Source: Prostheceraeus crozeri
Lineage: Eukaryota; Platyhelminthes; Polycladida; Euryleptidae
Assembly: GCA_907163375.1 (NCBI GenBank)
Contig: CAJQUW010005236.1
Coordinates: 464,922-528,921 of the forward strand
Direction of reading: 5' to 3'
DNA: 64,000 nucleotides
Made by a program: the position numbers and the translations under genes. This document shows positions 23,761-34,867 of the stretch, in pieces; positions within the stretch are counted from its first letter, which is position 1; the number at the start of each line of letters is the position of its first letter. A model generated the notes under the pieces. The model was given only the letters and a program-made list of their open reading frames with translations, ran no database searches and had not been told where the DNA came from.

Positions 23761-26700
23761 TCAGCTTGCATCAGCAGGTCGCTTCCATTCCTTCTTTGTT
23801 ATCACGTATGCACAAACAGCAACGAAGAGAATAATAAGAACACCGATGGTGTTTGCAACTATTATAGGTGGTGGGGAAAACCCATCGTGTTTCCTGTAAA
23901 AATAAAATTCATTTGTCACAAAATGAAACCTTGGTTTTAATTGCTAGCATTTAAAGATACAGAAATTTCGGTCTTTATTAAGTTCACGAGCACGTTCATT
24001 AAATCAATTTTCTAAACAAAGTTTAGTTTTAATTTAGAGATTTATCCTAGTTTTAGGGTCCTGCAAGCGATGATGTAACGAAGCGACGTATGTAAGAGTA
24101 ATTGACATTGTGGCGAGTGGTCAAACCAAGAGATGAAAGTCTTCTCGTGCGTCTCAATCTGTTCCGCGAAAATGGGAAGTTTGAGTCACAGAATTAGATT
24201 CATCTGCACGCGAAGCAGATAAACAAAATATTTAATTCTGTGGTTCGAGTGGATAGAGAGCTGACAAAGTAGTCAGGGGGATAGTCACTGACAAAAGTTT
24301 AAAACCACCTGCTTGTTGGCAGCTCTCATGTTTTTACCTCTTTCTCTTGAATCATTCATTCGGTGACAAAGAATCAACTGCCATCACTCTAAGTCATTAT
24401 TCATAAGATGTCTATGATTTAAATTTCATCAACTTGTGCATAGTTCACTATGTGTTAGAAATTTCAAAAATTCAAATTTTACAAATTCTATAAAATTATA
24501 GGAAATCGAACAACTTGTTCATTGTTTCATGTTCATTTCATTGTTGTTAATTTCATTGAATATCATGGGACATTGCAAGACGGTTTATGCAGTTAATCGA
24601 GCACAGATTGTGGTTTATGCGAATTGTGGTGAATCGTAAAGGAGTATTGCACGTCCACGAAGAAATGCTGACCGTGAATTTGAAGTAGAATCCGTTATTA
24701 TCAATTCAAATAGGTGCCTTGGGATGTACATTGCACAGGCATGCGTTCTCATTCTTAACAAAAGTCACATGAGCAAATGTGCATCGCACATAGGCCTATC
24801 AGACATCTACTTCAGTGCTTTGTTCAGGTTTGAGATCTTTATAGGGGTATTCAAAGACTTGAAAGAGTTCAGAGTTTAAGAGCAACGCGACATGTTAGAT
24901 AACTGTCATGCGAATAATGTTTTCAAAAACTAAATTTGCAAAGCCTAGTGACTGTTAAATAATTAATGAGCGATCGGTTTCGGGTAGTACAATTTTCAAG
25001 TCGAGTCTGGTCGGATTCTATCTCTTTTTATAAACCCGAGAAAGCCTGAATATACCCGAAGTAGGTTTTCGGGTTTGAGCAGATGGATTTTGAGATCTCA
25101 AAAATATTTATTTCTCAGAAATGTTGGAACAACTTCATTCACCTATGTCGTACAATGGTCTGCTCGAATGATTTGATCCATACTTTGGCTGACAGCATTT
25201 TTCCAATAAAATAATACGGGATTTTATTACTTCTTGCCTGCATATTCTCTTTTAGATTTTGTATGATGCCGCACTTCCATATGATTTAAATCCAAACTGT
25301 TTTAAACATGTATATAACACTTATATGACAAAACAATGGAAGTGCTTCTCTTACATTTCAAAAAGGTCATCAAACCAAAGCTTTGCTATACTGCACAGAG
25401 CTATCGACAAGAAGCCTGGGATGGCTATTTCTTTCAATAATTCATTACTTTTTACGTTGTGGCATTCATTAATTGCTAATGGCAAAAGCTCACAGGCCTA
25501 CCAGTGCTACACATGAGCAAGCATTCTATATACTCGCAATTCGCATTGATATTCCTACTCGAGTAAGCATCGTATGAAATAAAACTGTTTTATTGTAGTA
25601 TATGATGCTCTCAACGATGTCCGATGTCAATCATGAAATACAGTCAATGGCACGCCGATCAATGGCAGCGTCAATATATAGTGTGGATATCTGCATGCCG
25701 CTTGTTTACATGCAACAATCTCTTATCTCATAAAATCGAGAATACTAACTACAGAAATATAGTATCGAAGTGAAATTGAAGTGATGAATATTACCAAATG
25801 CTACCTAGTAGCATTTATGCTACCTATAACCTAGTAGTAGTAGTATGTGTTTATTCATTTGAAATGGAAATCATGCATTGCAGATACACAGATGAAAAAT
25901 ACAGGGCTTGTACAGTATACAGAAGACATGCTCAGTAGCTGTAGGAAATACATTAGTTAGCATATTTCTGCTAGGTTATGCAAAATAGAGCATCTGGGAA
26001 TAAATGACAATTGGCGTTGTTGGGTTCTTGAAAAGGGGATAGAGACAGCGAGGGAATGTCGGGATCTTGAAAGTTTGGGGGGAATGATTTTATGCAATAA
26101 ATGTTTTGGTTCTAACATTTTTCTGAAAACTTTTAGGGCAGATCTTTCCCTTCTTAGGGATAGGGGGGTAAAGCTATCACAACTGCACTTTGGTCCGCAA
26201 ATAATTTTGTGAGAACGTCGCCGAACCTTACTGTATGCGCTTACTTAATAAAACAGGCAATAGATGGACATTCAACAAATAAAATCCTATTATTTCATAG
26301 AATTTTACAATAAGTTGAGTTTAGTTATTGAATTTCTCATTCTTTACTTATATTTTTGTCAACTTTTCTAGAACTATGAAGCTCAGTACCTAACCCAGAC
26401 TATCACAAGAGCGCATAATTAAGTCGGAACATCTTTCCGGAAGAACACGATCTACAGTGTTTTAGGTCGATTAGACTTGAAATGACGAACTCATGACGAA
26501 TGAATGCAATCATTTTCAGGTTTTGCGATCATTATCATAATGTCATGAATGGTTTGGGATATAATCTAGTCGGATCGGATCGGGTTGGGTCGAGATGTTT
26601 TCTAATCGGTTCAAGTAAAACATCTCGACCCAACCCGACTTCAGGTTCGGTTGAAAGTTAGAAATTTTCCTCAACAGACTGTCAATTTTGTCAACCGAAT

Positions 26701-29700
26701 TCGAGGAGAGCTTGTTGACTTCAAGCACTAGCTCGCTGAATCGTTCATCAAAAATGAATAGCACAATCATTTTTCATCGCCAATATCTGAAATATTAATT
26801 TGACTCACTTATCTCCCATGTTCTTCTCCGTTATTCCATTCATAATTGTAATCGCAGCCATTATAATAATAGTGAGGCCAAGAGCTGTGTTGTATGGCAT
26901 TAGAGCGCCTCGGAGATTTGAAGATGCAAACGGCAACATGAAGATTGCAAATGCGATAATCCACTGAAAAATCAGGTCTGTATAGTTAGAGGATGTCGAT
27001 TTCACTCTCAACAAAAGCAATGAAGTCAGTGAAAACATGTTTAAGAAAATGCCTTTTTTAGAACGGCAGGGTGTAAACTGAATGAAAATTGACTCAAGCC
27101 GAAATTTATTATAGAAACTGATCTTTACTCGTTCGTTCACCTAGCCCGTACATAAGTTCCAGGAGAAATATCAACATGCGTGAATCTAATTTGTCTCAGC
27201 AGTGAAATTCAATTAATTTGAATAATCACATAACAGCACTGTAGAAATTGCTCTAAGAGACTCAGCTGCTTAATTGAATCAATTTACACGATAACCAATA
27301 TCTATATTCATTTAAGACCTAAATTGAAACTTTATTGCTCCAAAAAGTCACAGAAGACTCCTCATTGAATCACTCATTTGTCACAATAATCAATAAGCTA
27401 TTGAATAGATAGATAATGCAATCAATTCAATGGCTCTGGTTCAGAGGTTCCTAACCTGTCAGATCAGATCTGGTTCATCAGATGGCACGCGAGTACCTGT
27501 ACGAAATCGACTATAAGTATTGAGATGATAATTTAATCTATTCATGTCAAAGATCTAATATATTAGCAAAGTGTTGGTCATCTTGAGAAAGTTAGATCGA
27601 CGACAAAATTCGATGCTACTTATCACTATTCATTGTCTCAAAAAACGAAGATTTTGTCTTGTGCATAGATTTCATCTTGTCACATCAAACTTAGCATTAT
27701 GTTGTTTAGATATCAATTCTACAGGCGATGCAATTACATCTACTGAGCGACCGACAAATCGAAATCGACAGAGCAAAACAATGCATTTTAGATTATGCTT
27801 CAAGCTCAGCAAGACAATTCACGTATTATGAAAATGCTTATGGCATAGAAATTTAAACATTCAATTTTGGCAAGCCAAAAGTATTCACAAATAATACAGG
27901 CTACGTTTCTTGAAAAACGATAAACAGCCTGTATTTTATCGTAGATATTTGACACATTATCTTGAAACAGCAGTAATGTAGATATCTACGTGATCTTCAG
28001 AGATCGATTTCTCCAAACATAGAATTTTCAAATTACCTTCCTATCATTAAAAGAATTTCTTTAAGACTATGTGGTACGCGGCGAACGTGGAAGATGTCAA
28101 GTGGTCCTGAGACATTAAAAGGTTGGGAACCTTTGTTCTAGTTAAATGCGCGGCAACTGAGTCTGATTGTCTCAACTTAAAATAATGCGCCATAATAACT
28201 TGATTCAAGTTATTACATTGAACTTCACGCTTTTTTTAAAAAATGACCTCAAACTTCTAAAATCGAGATTCGACATAGAGCATGACATGCAACAACGAGT
28301 ATTTGCATTCACATTTTTCTGGCGCATTTTGTTGGGTCGCTGATTACATCCTGGCAAATGACATGTCTATTCCCTGTGTTGTTCCTTAGTCTGTCTGTCC
28401 ATGACTTGCTAGAGAGGCGAATGCAAAGGTTTAGAGTGCTCTCACAAACTTAAATGCTCTCAGCGAATGAAAGTAGTATGATATAGACATGCAACCTAGT
28501 AAGCTTAAGAATTACTAGTTATCGACATTGCAGGTCCTCTATTTCTCACATCAAAATAAATGTTGACATATTGAATAAGCTGGTAAATGAAAAAGTAAGC
28601 GATGAAAAATGCTGGAATAAAAAGCAAAAATTCAATGAATACAGAAACCTAAAAAACATGTCTTTCGTTTCAAGGCATTTCGAGAAAACAATGTCTTTTA
28701 AAATCCTTCTCCTGAGCATTGATCGAAACTGGAATTCTTGAGCAATCAATTGAAATTGGAATTATTGGAATATCGAACAGTTTTCTAATCAATTTGTCTG
28801 AGATATCGTCAACAGCGATGTAATTGACATTGGTGCGCTGGTGTTCAATAAATCTATTTTATATGAATTGATGAAAGATAAAATAATTCTCGATGATTTC
28901 TGGGCTACGTTTGCGCGCAGCTAATGTGTAGAAAGTGTTGTCTTTTAAGTCTTTTAATGTAGTTCTTACCTGTAAAGCGAACAACGATATCGTCGCAATA
29001 CCGAGCCATGCATGTAGAGAGTAGACTGTAGCTTTAAGTCCAACGGTCGTGACAATTGCTGCGATGCCAACAGCGGCGAAAATGAGGCCAGGAGCTGCAC
29101 GAGGCTGTGAGCAACTTTCACTGGAAATTTTTTAACGCAGAGAACGACTCGATAAAGAAGAATAGCTGAAAAAAAGAAAATTGAGCACTTTTCATAACTG
29201 ATGTGTATACCACGTGTGCTCGATTACGTAATCATTATTGATTACAAGGGTTACGCATCGTTTTCAAAAGTATGGGGATAAAATTCAGATCAACATGTAA
29301 TCCAATTTATTAAAGTGAAAAGGCCTTGATTGACCATGATATATGAAATTATGTTGGAAAGAAACAGGAATGCTTTGATGCTAAACAATTAAAGTTATTA
29401 TTACACACTAAATTTTTCGGTCAGCATCCACAGACCAAATTCGTAATGAAATATACAAAAATTCATTCACTAATTTTGGATGGAATGTTGGGGATAGATA
29501 GATAGGTCAGCAGCACATTTCTGGTGCCAGACACCCTTCCACTCTATGAAGACATCATTCATGCTTCAAAGTCAATGTGGTGCTAATTCTTTTATGATTA
29601 TTTGCATCAAATTTTAAATCTTTACCATGATCTTTGCTCATCTCAGTCTTTTCTTGATAATGAAAACACTGATAATGATTACATAGAGCATATATATATT

Positions 29701-30709
29701 TACTTCTATCATTCGAAATCGTTGCTGTGCTTGGTATTAGCCTTACCGATAATTGATTGTACGTCACAATTTTTCTACTTGACAACCCGCTCCATGCTCA
29801 CGAAATATCAATTTCATTAAATGAACATGTACGTGTTAGCTACGTTGTCTGCAAGCTTTATTTTAAAAACCATCTACGCGACTGATATTGTTGACTAAGA
29901 TCATTGCCAACATGCTTAAAGATGTAATAACTAATAAGTTAAATAATATTTAACTAAAGTCAGCTTCATTAACTGAATGATCAAATAACGTTTTTCAACC
30001 AAGGGGATCTCTTGCTTAGTGATTAATCTGCTCATTGCCCGGTTTTCATCTCTGCTGCAGCTCCCAAGAAATAGCCACTATGGAAACAGCATTTTACACG
30101 TGGGACACTAAGCGTCGTTTTGAAGATATGGCAGCTACTGCATTGTATTTGTGAGGCAATTGGGAAGCTGCTTCAAGCTATACATGAAATTCTCAATTTG
30201 TTTAATGGAAAACCTAAGTAAAATGAAAAATAAAATTGATAGCCGTCTAGGCTATCAAGAAACACATCGTATTACTTGGGTTTTCTATCAAACAAATGAT
30301 GTTACATGCCTAAGACTTATTCTCATTGATGACATGCTTTATGCTTCCTTTCTTACAAGTGGAAAAATATGGCAATTCAAAAAGAGAACATGATTTAGTT
30401 TTTGAAATTCGGTAATTTGCCTTTATTTTTTTCAACTCCAATCAATGCATATATAAAGTAAGTCAGCAGCGTTGTCAACTCACCTTCACCGTAACAAACA
30501 ATGAGTCCGAGCACCATGAAAAGAGGATGAAAGTTGAAGACGAGGGACGATGTCCAAGCAAAACCTCCATAATAGACGCCCAACCACACGAAAAGCAGGA
30601 CCGTTATGCCGATTGCTAGCACTTGGGCTATAATAAACAAGATGTAGAGGAGATGCTTTGGTTTCTCATCCTCCAACTGAGGCATATCATTCATCGTGTC
30701 GTACTGCAT
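23761..30709 (-). CDS. Cytochrome b561 family gene, four coding exons
   Basis: A transmembrane di-haem ascorbate-dependent electron carrier. Exons: 30484-30709 (start ATG CAG TAC, after a TTTCTTCTTCAG acceptor, so a 5' UTR exon probably lies upstream), 28970-29165, 26809-26963 and 23761-23893 (stop TGA). All splice sites are GT-AG and the phases fit. Family signatures are WLGVYYGGFAW, FNFHPLFMVLGL, VKVAHSLVQL, YSLHAWLGI and the C-terminal KKEWKRP, with six predicted membrane helices. Three of the four haem histidines are present, but the fourth, in helix 5, reads MPYNTALG, with Asn where His is expected. Exon 2 slips by one base near 29090, between AHSLVQL and GLIFAAVG. It may be a divergent or decaying paralogue, or the slip may be an assembly error. 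The Polinton lies 0.6 kb upstream. Confidence 0.85.
24179..24250. mobile_element. 56-bp micro-MITE of the CACAGAATTAG family
   Basis: The element proper is 24187-24242, little more than the two inverted ends CACAGAATTAG and TTAATTCTGTG. The flanks GTTTGAGT and GTTCGAGT agree at 7 of 8 positions. It appears to be a heavily deleted relative of the 524-bp MITE at 5750. It lies in intron 3 of the cytochrome b561 gene. Confidence 0.65.
25835..26200 (-). mobile_element. 3' end of a LINE (CR1/L2-like), in intron 3 of cytochrome b561
   Basis: On the minus strand, broken frames read RRREDLP, KIPTFPRCLYPLFKNPTTP and IVIYSQMLYF, like the extreme C-terminus of CR1/L2-type ORF2. After them come an AATAAA and a short TAC repeat at 25843-25854. 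No RT domain remains. The clade is uncertain. Confidence 0.45.
26581..26637. repeat. Perfect 21-bp inverted repeat (hairpin)
   Basis: Arms 26581-26601 and 26617-26637 are exactly complementary, with a 15-base spacer. The arm begins CGGGTTGGGTCGAGATG. It lies in intron 3, just downstream of exon 3 of cytochrome b561. GGATCGGATCGGG-like text beside it suggests a degenerate transposon end. Confidence 0.7.
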
Positions 30710-31350
30710 CTCTGCTGAAGAAGAAACGGATGAAGAACCGAACAATTTCACCACCTATGTTCACCACATCTTTCTAAAGAGAATGGCATAATGACAAGCG
30801 TATATTGACTCGGTGTTAGGGCCTAGCAGTTGTGACTATGTGACGTTGCCAAACTGACAGGAATCTGAATAGGTCTTCGAACCACTGAGATGAAACATAA
30901 GTGTTTCATGAGAACAATAGGTCACGGTTTTTTAAGAAAAAATTACAACTGCACAAAATTTGGCATTTCGGCTTTGGCTTCCCACTGCTTCCCCTGGCCC
31001 GGTATTCTTCTGAGCATAGGAGTTCTCTATTTTTTTCAATCACAACTAAACTTGAGATCATCTTTTTTCATTTCCTTTAGAAAATCATTTGTTGGATATT
31101 CTAACGGAACAAACAAATTTTTAATTAAATATAAGGCATTTGTTTGTCACATGCTTAATGACAATTTTACTGAGTTTTTTCTTCTATACTTTTCTTAAGA
31201 CAGTACGGCATGAGTGCATGCGAACTTAAGCCGCACCCAGTGAAACTATCTCGATAAATCTGTAAAAGCGATTTGCATGTAACCGCTTGGAACCGAACGG
31301 CCCAGCACCGATCATGAATTTTGACCGGTTAATTTTATGATGCCTATGCT
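30710..31350. other. Upstream region of cytochrome b561 up to the Polinton
   Basis: No gene is recognised. It should contain the 5' UTR intron, and perhaps the promoter, of the cytochrome b561 gene, whose coding exon begins right after a splice acceptor. An open frame at 30890-31198 has no resemblance to a known protein. Confidence 0.3.
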
Positions 31351-31356
31351 GACCAT

Positions 31357-31760
31357 AGTAGTAAGCAAAACTCCACCACTGGACCGTGCAAGATGGCCGC
31401 CGTCGCTGACGTCCCCCCCCTCCTGTCCGTCGAGTCGGTCGTGGTGTGCCGCCGTGTTGCTTCAAATCTGACGTCCCCCCCTCCTGTCCGTCGAGTCGGT
31501 CGTGGTGTGGCGTCGTGTTGCTTCGAGTCTGACGTCCCCCCCCCTCCTGTCCGTCCGTCGTATAGCGCGCGGTGATGTGCTGTCCAGGTTGGCGTGGTGT
31601 GCCGGCCAGGTTGGGAGGGTGGACTGTTGTAGCTCACCTGAAAAAATCCTAAGTGTCAGAGTGGCTTTGTATGGGTAAAATTTTGAAAATTTTCCAAAGT
31701 GTGTCATTTCGACCTGAGACCTTCACCAAAGTTTGTTTCATCAAATTTCACGGACCCCCC
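31357..31760 (+). repeat. Polinton left terminal inverted repeat
   Basis: About 404 bp matching 53401-53808 in inverted orientation with few differences. It is GC-rich at its outer half, where a unit of about 62 bp starting GACGTCCCCCC recurs at 31408, 31470 and 31531. The inner half is AT-rich and ends in a C-run. Confidence 0.9.
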
Positions 31761-31804
31761 CTCGGGAGAGCTAGCTTCGATCTTGCCTTCCAGTGGACGG
31801 ATTT

Positions 31805-32266
31805 TGTCGTGCAATAGCTCGTTTGAAAGCTAAGAGTGAGAAAAATTCACTGAAAGAATCGGCTTGTTCATATCTGTCTTCGTTTAGATGTGAGACACCA
31901 TTTAAGATTTTGGGAGATTGGCGAAAAACGACAGAGTTAGAATTTTGGACGTTTTGGGCTGTAGCGCCAAAACGAGGCATCGGATGGGAAAACGGAGGCC
32001 AGATTCGGATTCAGCGTGAAATTCTGCATCAGTATGGTGAATTTGAACGCAATCGGAGAGAAAAAGTTTCGCTGACGTCCCCCCCCGGCACCGATCTTCC
32101 TACTTTGGTTCTAGAGATCGTAGAAAGTCGTGCAATAGCTCGTTTGAAAGCTAAGAGTGAGACAAATTCAGTGAAAGAAACGGCTTGTTCATATCTGTCT
32201 TCGTTTAGATGTGAGACACCATTTAAGATTTTGGGAGATTGACGAAAAACGACAGAGTTAGAATTT
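31805..32266 (+). repeat. Left subterminal direct repeat pair
   Basis: A segment of about 140 bp (GTCGTGCAATAGCTCG ... GACAGAGTTAGAATTT) occurs at 31805-31945 and again at 32127-32266, offset by about 321 bp. It is non-coding, although it happens to leave open frames. It lies between the terminal repeat and the first gene's promoter. Confidence 0.85.
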
Positions 32267-32348
32267 CCCAAGAAACAGCTCCAGCGGGCGAATGAAGGCT
32301 CGGATTGGTAAACGGAGGCCAGATTTGGAATCAGCTTGATGTTATTGT

Positions 32349-32397
32349 CCAATGAGGATCATCATCCAATGAGAATCAAGCATTTCTATATAAATAG
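32349..32397 (+). promoter_or_regulatory. Promoter of the first Polinton gene: two CCAAT boxes and TATA
   Basis: CCAATGAG occurs at 32349-32356 and 32366-32373, followed by CTATATAAATAG at 32386-32397, about 95 bases before the first ATG (32492). It looks like a strong Pol II promoter. A mirror-image arrangement precedes the polymerase gene on the other strand. Confidence 0.65.
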
Positions 32398-32491
32398 CGA
32401 GCCTTCCACAGTGAGAATCATTCCATCGTTGAATCACACGAGTGACGGACGCACATTTTCTCTCTCTAGTTCCCTATTCTATTATCCAACT

Positions 32492-33269
32492 AAAATGGTA
32501 AGTCGCTACTTTCCTCCCTCTCCTCCCTTGAACGTAAACTTAATACAATCTTTTTCATTTTCAGGCATCTACTCCATCTGCTGCACTAGTAGGACAAAAT
32601 GGCGGTCAAACGTTACAAGGTTCGCTACGATCAGATCATCTACAACTGAGGCCAGTGGAAGAAACATCCAAGGTACATAATCCTACACCGCTACAGCGTA
32701 AATTTAAACAAGTCTTGCGTTATGACGATCATGGCGTAGTACTCCAAACGGGAATGCTCCTTTCCACGGATGTCAAGATAATGCACAATCAGTATGGGGA
32801 CTACATACTGATCCCCGTGAGTCCGTACATTCGCCACCAACTTGATATTATTGAGGAGTACGTGACATTAAATATGGACATTCCTACTCCTCTTGCTCAA
32901 GAGTGGAAGGCGAGAGATGACAAGGATACTCCCTATAGAAAGATTTGGGATGGTAATCAAATTTGCCTACCGGTATCACATTGGTGCACTTACTATAAGA
33001 AGGAGGGAGATCATTCAGCACCCATCACATGCGACGAGCTCGGAGAAGGTACTTGGGATATCCTTTTCAAAGTGAATGGGCTATATTATGGTCGACACAA
33101 GGATAATAAAATAGCCTCTCTCTCCATGCATATGGAATCCATCCTATATATTCCAAAACCACCCAACGTGGACGACATAATTGATCAAATCCTTAACAGC
33201 AGTGGTACGAAGCGCAAGTCGGACAAGAATGCTGCATCAAAACGCATATCAAAGAAGGAGAATTACTAG
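32492..33269 (+). CDS. Polinton protein of unknown function, possible OB-fold
   Basis: First gene after the left promoter. An ATG at 32492-32494 is directly followed by a GTAAGT donor, and a TTTTCAG acceptor lies at about 32563, so the leader looks spliced. The main open frame continues to TAG at 33267-33269. It has about 200 residues, with GTWDILFKVNGLYYGRHKDN near the C-terminus and a basic Lys/Arg-rich tail. The beta-rich pattern and position beside other replication-type genes would suit a single-strand DNA-binding protein, but that is a guess. No family was recognised. The frame looks whole. Confidence 0.6.
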
Positions 33270-33302
33270 TCCTTTCCTAACTCTACCCTATGACAATTCG
33301 CT

Positions 33303-33428
33303 TATGTGCTTTGAGTGTCGTAGACGTGGTCTTATTAGATACATTTTACTTCTTCGTTGCCATCATATCATTTGTGTATTTTGTCGTGAAAAGCATCGAT
33401 GTAATTCTTCATTTTGTAATATGTTATA
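33303..33428 (+). CDS. Small Cys/His-rich (RING-like) protein
   Basis: A 41-codon frame starting MCFECRRRGL with CxxC, then LRCHHIICVFC and further Cys. The C-x2-C ... C-H-H-x2-C-x2-C spacing is RING- or zinc-ribbon-like. It sits in the gap after the first Polinton gene. Too short to assign firmly; it may be a regulatory zinc protein or an exon. Confidence 0.4.
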
Positions 33429-33481
33429 GAACGTTTCCTTAGATGTGTAAATTTCCGTTTTAGGCTTCTATCATCATTTTT

Positions 33482-34012
33482 ATGGATTGTGAGGGTGAAC
33501 CTGTACAGGGGCTCAGTGCTATTGCTATGAACAATTGGACATATCAGATTGTCAGTGTCTATCATCAACATGCCAACTGCAATCCCAATGTTGATCAATG
33601 GGCGAGAAAACACATTCATGGACTTAATCTGAAATATTTGCAAGACTATGGCTTTTCTTGTGAGAGTGCTCTTCTTATTGACTTTAAACGATGGTTAGCT
33701 GCTTTCAATGTTATACGCATCTTTTGTAATAATCCTGGTAAGGAGAGGAAAATATTTCCCAATCTAATCATTGATGATATTTTGCTCCCACCTTGGGATA
33801 GTAGAGTGGATCAACATTATCATGAAGTCACGAAACGTTTTAAGGATTTGTCTGTTCCTATTTTGTCTGTTCGTTGTAGTAGCTACGTTCATAACCAATG
33901 CTTCTTTCCTCCTTACCTCAACACTGCCAAAGTCCTGTATGGTTATCATTGCTCGCTGTATGATAGTTACCAGCTGTATCTATTTTATCTCTTTCAAACC
34001 ATTGATTTATAA
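33482..34012 (+). CDS. Polinton protein resembling a DEDD 3'-5' exonuclease
   Basis: 176 residues. It starts MDCEGEPVQGL, a DxE like exonuclease motif I. Then come ARKHIHGLNL, LIIDDILLPPW and, near the end, YGYHCSLYDSYQ, an H-x4-D as in exonuclease motif III of DEDDh enzymes. Similar uncharacterised proteins occur in invertebrate Polinton-type loci. An RNase H-fold nuclease is a reasonable inference, and it would complement the polymerase. The frame looks whole. The assignment rests only on these motifs. Confidence 0.55.
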   Translation: MDCEGEPVQGLSAIAMNNWTYQIVSVYHQHANCNPNVDQWARKHIHGLNLKYLQDYGFSCESALLIDFKRWLAAFNVIRIFCNNPGKERKIFPNLIIDDILLPPWDSRVDQHYHEVTKRFKDLSVPILSVRCSSYVHNQCFFPPYLNTAKVLYGYHCSLYDSYQLYLFYLFQTIDL

Positions 34013-34100
34013 TGCATGCTTGTTACTTACTATTATTTAATAAATGTTACTATGAGAAGAGTTGTTTTCATGCAATGGATGGGTTAGATAAAGGGCGATC

Positions 34101-34511
34101 ATGTCTTTTTCAAACGACTGCGGAACATTACATTTTCATAGGCAAAGTTTAAAAGGAGCTGTTCAAGATTATGTGATAAATTTTCATAAAGATGAGACCG
34201 ACATCGAAGCAGTGGTCGATGATGCTAGCACTCTATTTCTAGAGTTAATGAATACATTCTCTGATAGCATTGTCATGGCGCGATTAGTTGCGAAAATTAA
34301 GTTTAGTCATTTTGGAAAGGAAGAGGTGGAAAGTCGCTCTTTCCATTTTGCTTCTTATTCAATGGAAGTGGTAGATCACCCCGAAGAATTTTTTAAAAGA
34401 CATATGATAAAAATTGCTGAACGTCTTAACGCATTTAACCATCATGGTAGCAGTCTAGTGATTGAAGCGATTTCAGATATTCACATTCAACTTTCCATAA
34501 AGAAAAATTGA
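34101..34511 (+). CDS. Stand-alone relative of the polymerase N-terminal domain
   Basis: 136 residues. Its second half (VAKIKFSHFGKEEVESRSFH ... FFKRHMIKIAERLNAFNHHG) resembles the domain ahead of this element's DNA polymerase, which reads LKLKYIKIDF ... ERIQFHVPSSS ... LNFHIQCLKSNVDKFNQR. Both share a beta-rich start, an FH-V/A-S motif and a helix ending in F-N. This domain is common at the start of Polinton polymerase ORFs but is separate here. The function is unknown. The frame looks whole and overlaps the next ORF by a few bases. Confidence 0.55.
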   Translation: MSFSNDCGTLHFHRQSLKGAVQDYVINFHKDETDIEAVVDDASTLFLELMNTFSDSIVMARLVAKIKFSHFGKEEVESRSFHFASYSMEVVDHPEEFFKRHMIKIAERLNAFNHHGSSLVIEAISDIHIQLSIKKN

Positions 34512-34513
34512 AA

Positions 34514-34759
34514 ATGCAGTGGTACTTGATTGTAGCACAACTGGTTTTCGAGCTATGTCTGCTCACTCTCGAAGTACATTCCTTCTGTACATGCGTCTAT
34601 TATTTAGAAAAGGCTAGCAAATTCATATCTTCAAAAAGACTTGCTATAGACATCAGTAACGGTGAAACTATGTGTTGTGATGTATGTAAGCGCATCTTCA
34701 AGAGATGTAAGCACGCTTTTTGTCAACGCTGTTTCATACGTAATTGCATTCAACTTTGA
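34514..34759 (+). CDS. Small protein with hydrophobic N-terminus and Cys/His cluster
   Basis: 82 residues. The N-terminus MQWYLIVAQLVFELCLLTLE is hydrophobic, like a signal or membrane segment. The C-terminus MCCDVCKRIFKRCKHAFCQR resembles half a RING finger. It is not recognised as a family, and it may be one part of a larger zinc-binding gene. Confidence 0.35.
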   Translation: MQWYLIVAQLVFELCLLTLEVHSFCTCVYYLEKASKFISSKRLAIDISNGETMCCDVCKRIFKRCKHAFCQRCFIRNCIQL

Positions 34760-34867
34760 AAATGTAACCACTGTGATATTGCTCATTTCGAGTGTCACTT
34801 ATGTCGCAATAGTTAGTACCTATGCAAATGTGGTAAAGATAGGTTTTAGCAAAGACTAACACGGAAA

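Noticed and set aside
24960-25080. CGGGTTT/AAACCCG-like text as a telomere-like or transposon end
   Set aside because: No regular period and no inverted partner with a target duplication.
31393-31707. Several overlapping open frames inside the Polinton terminal repeats (also at 53445-53840)
   Set aside because: They come from GC-rich 62-bp tandem units that leave many frames open on both strands, and the composition is repeat-like.
31793-32242. 149-codon open frame and its antisense partner in the left subterminal repeats
   Set aside because: It consists of two copies of the 140-bp direct repeat read through, with no protein-like features.
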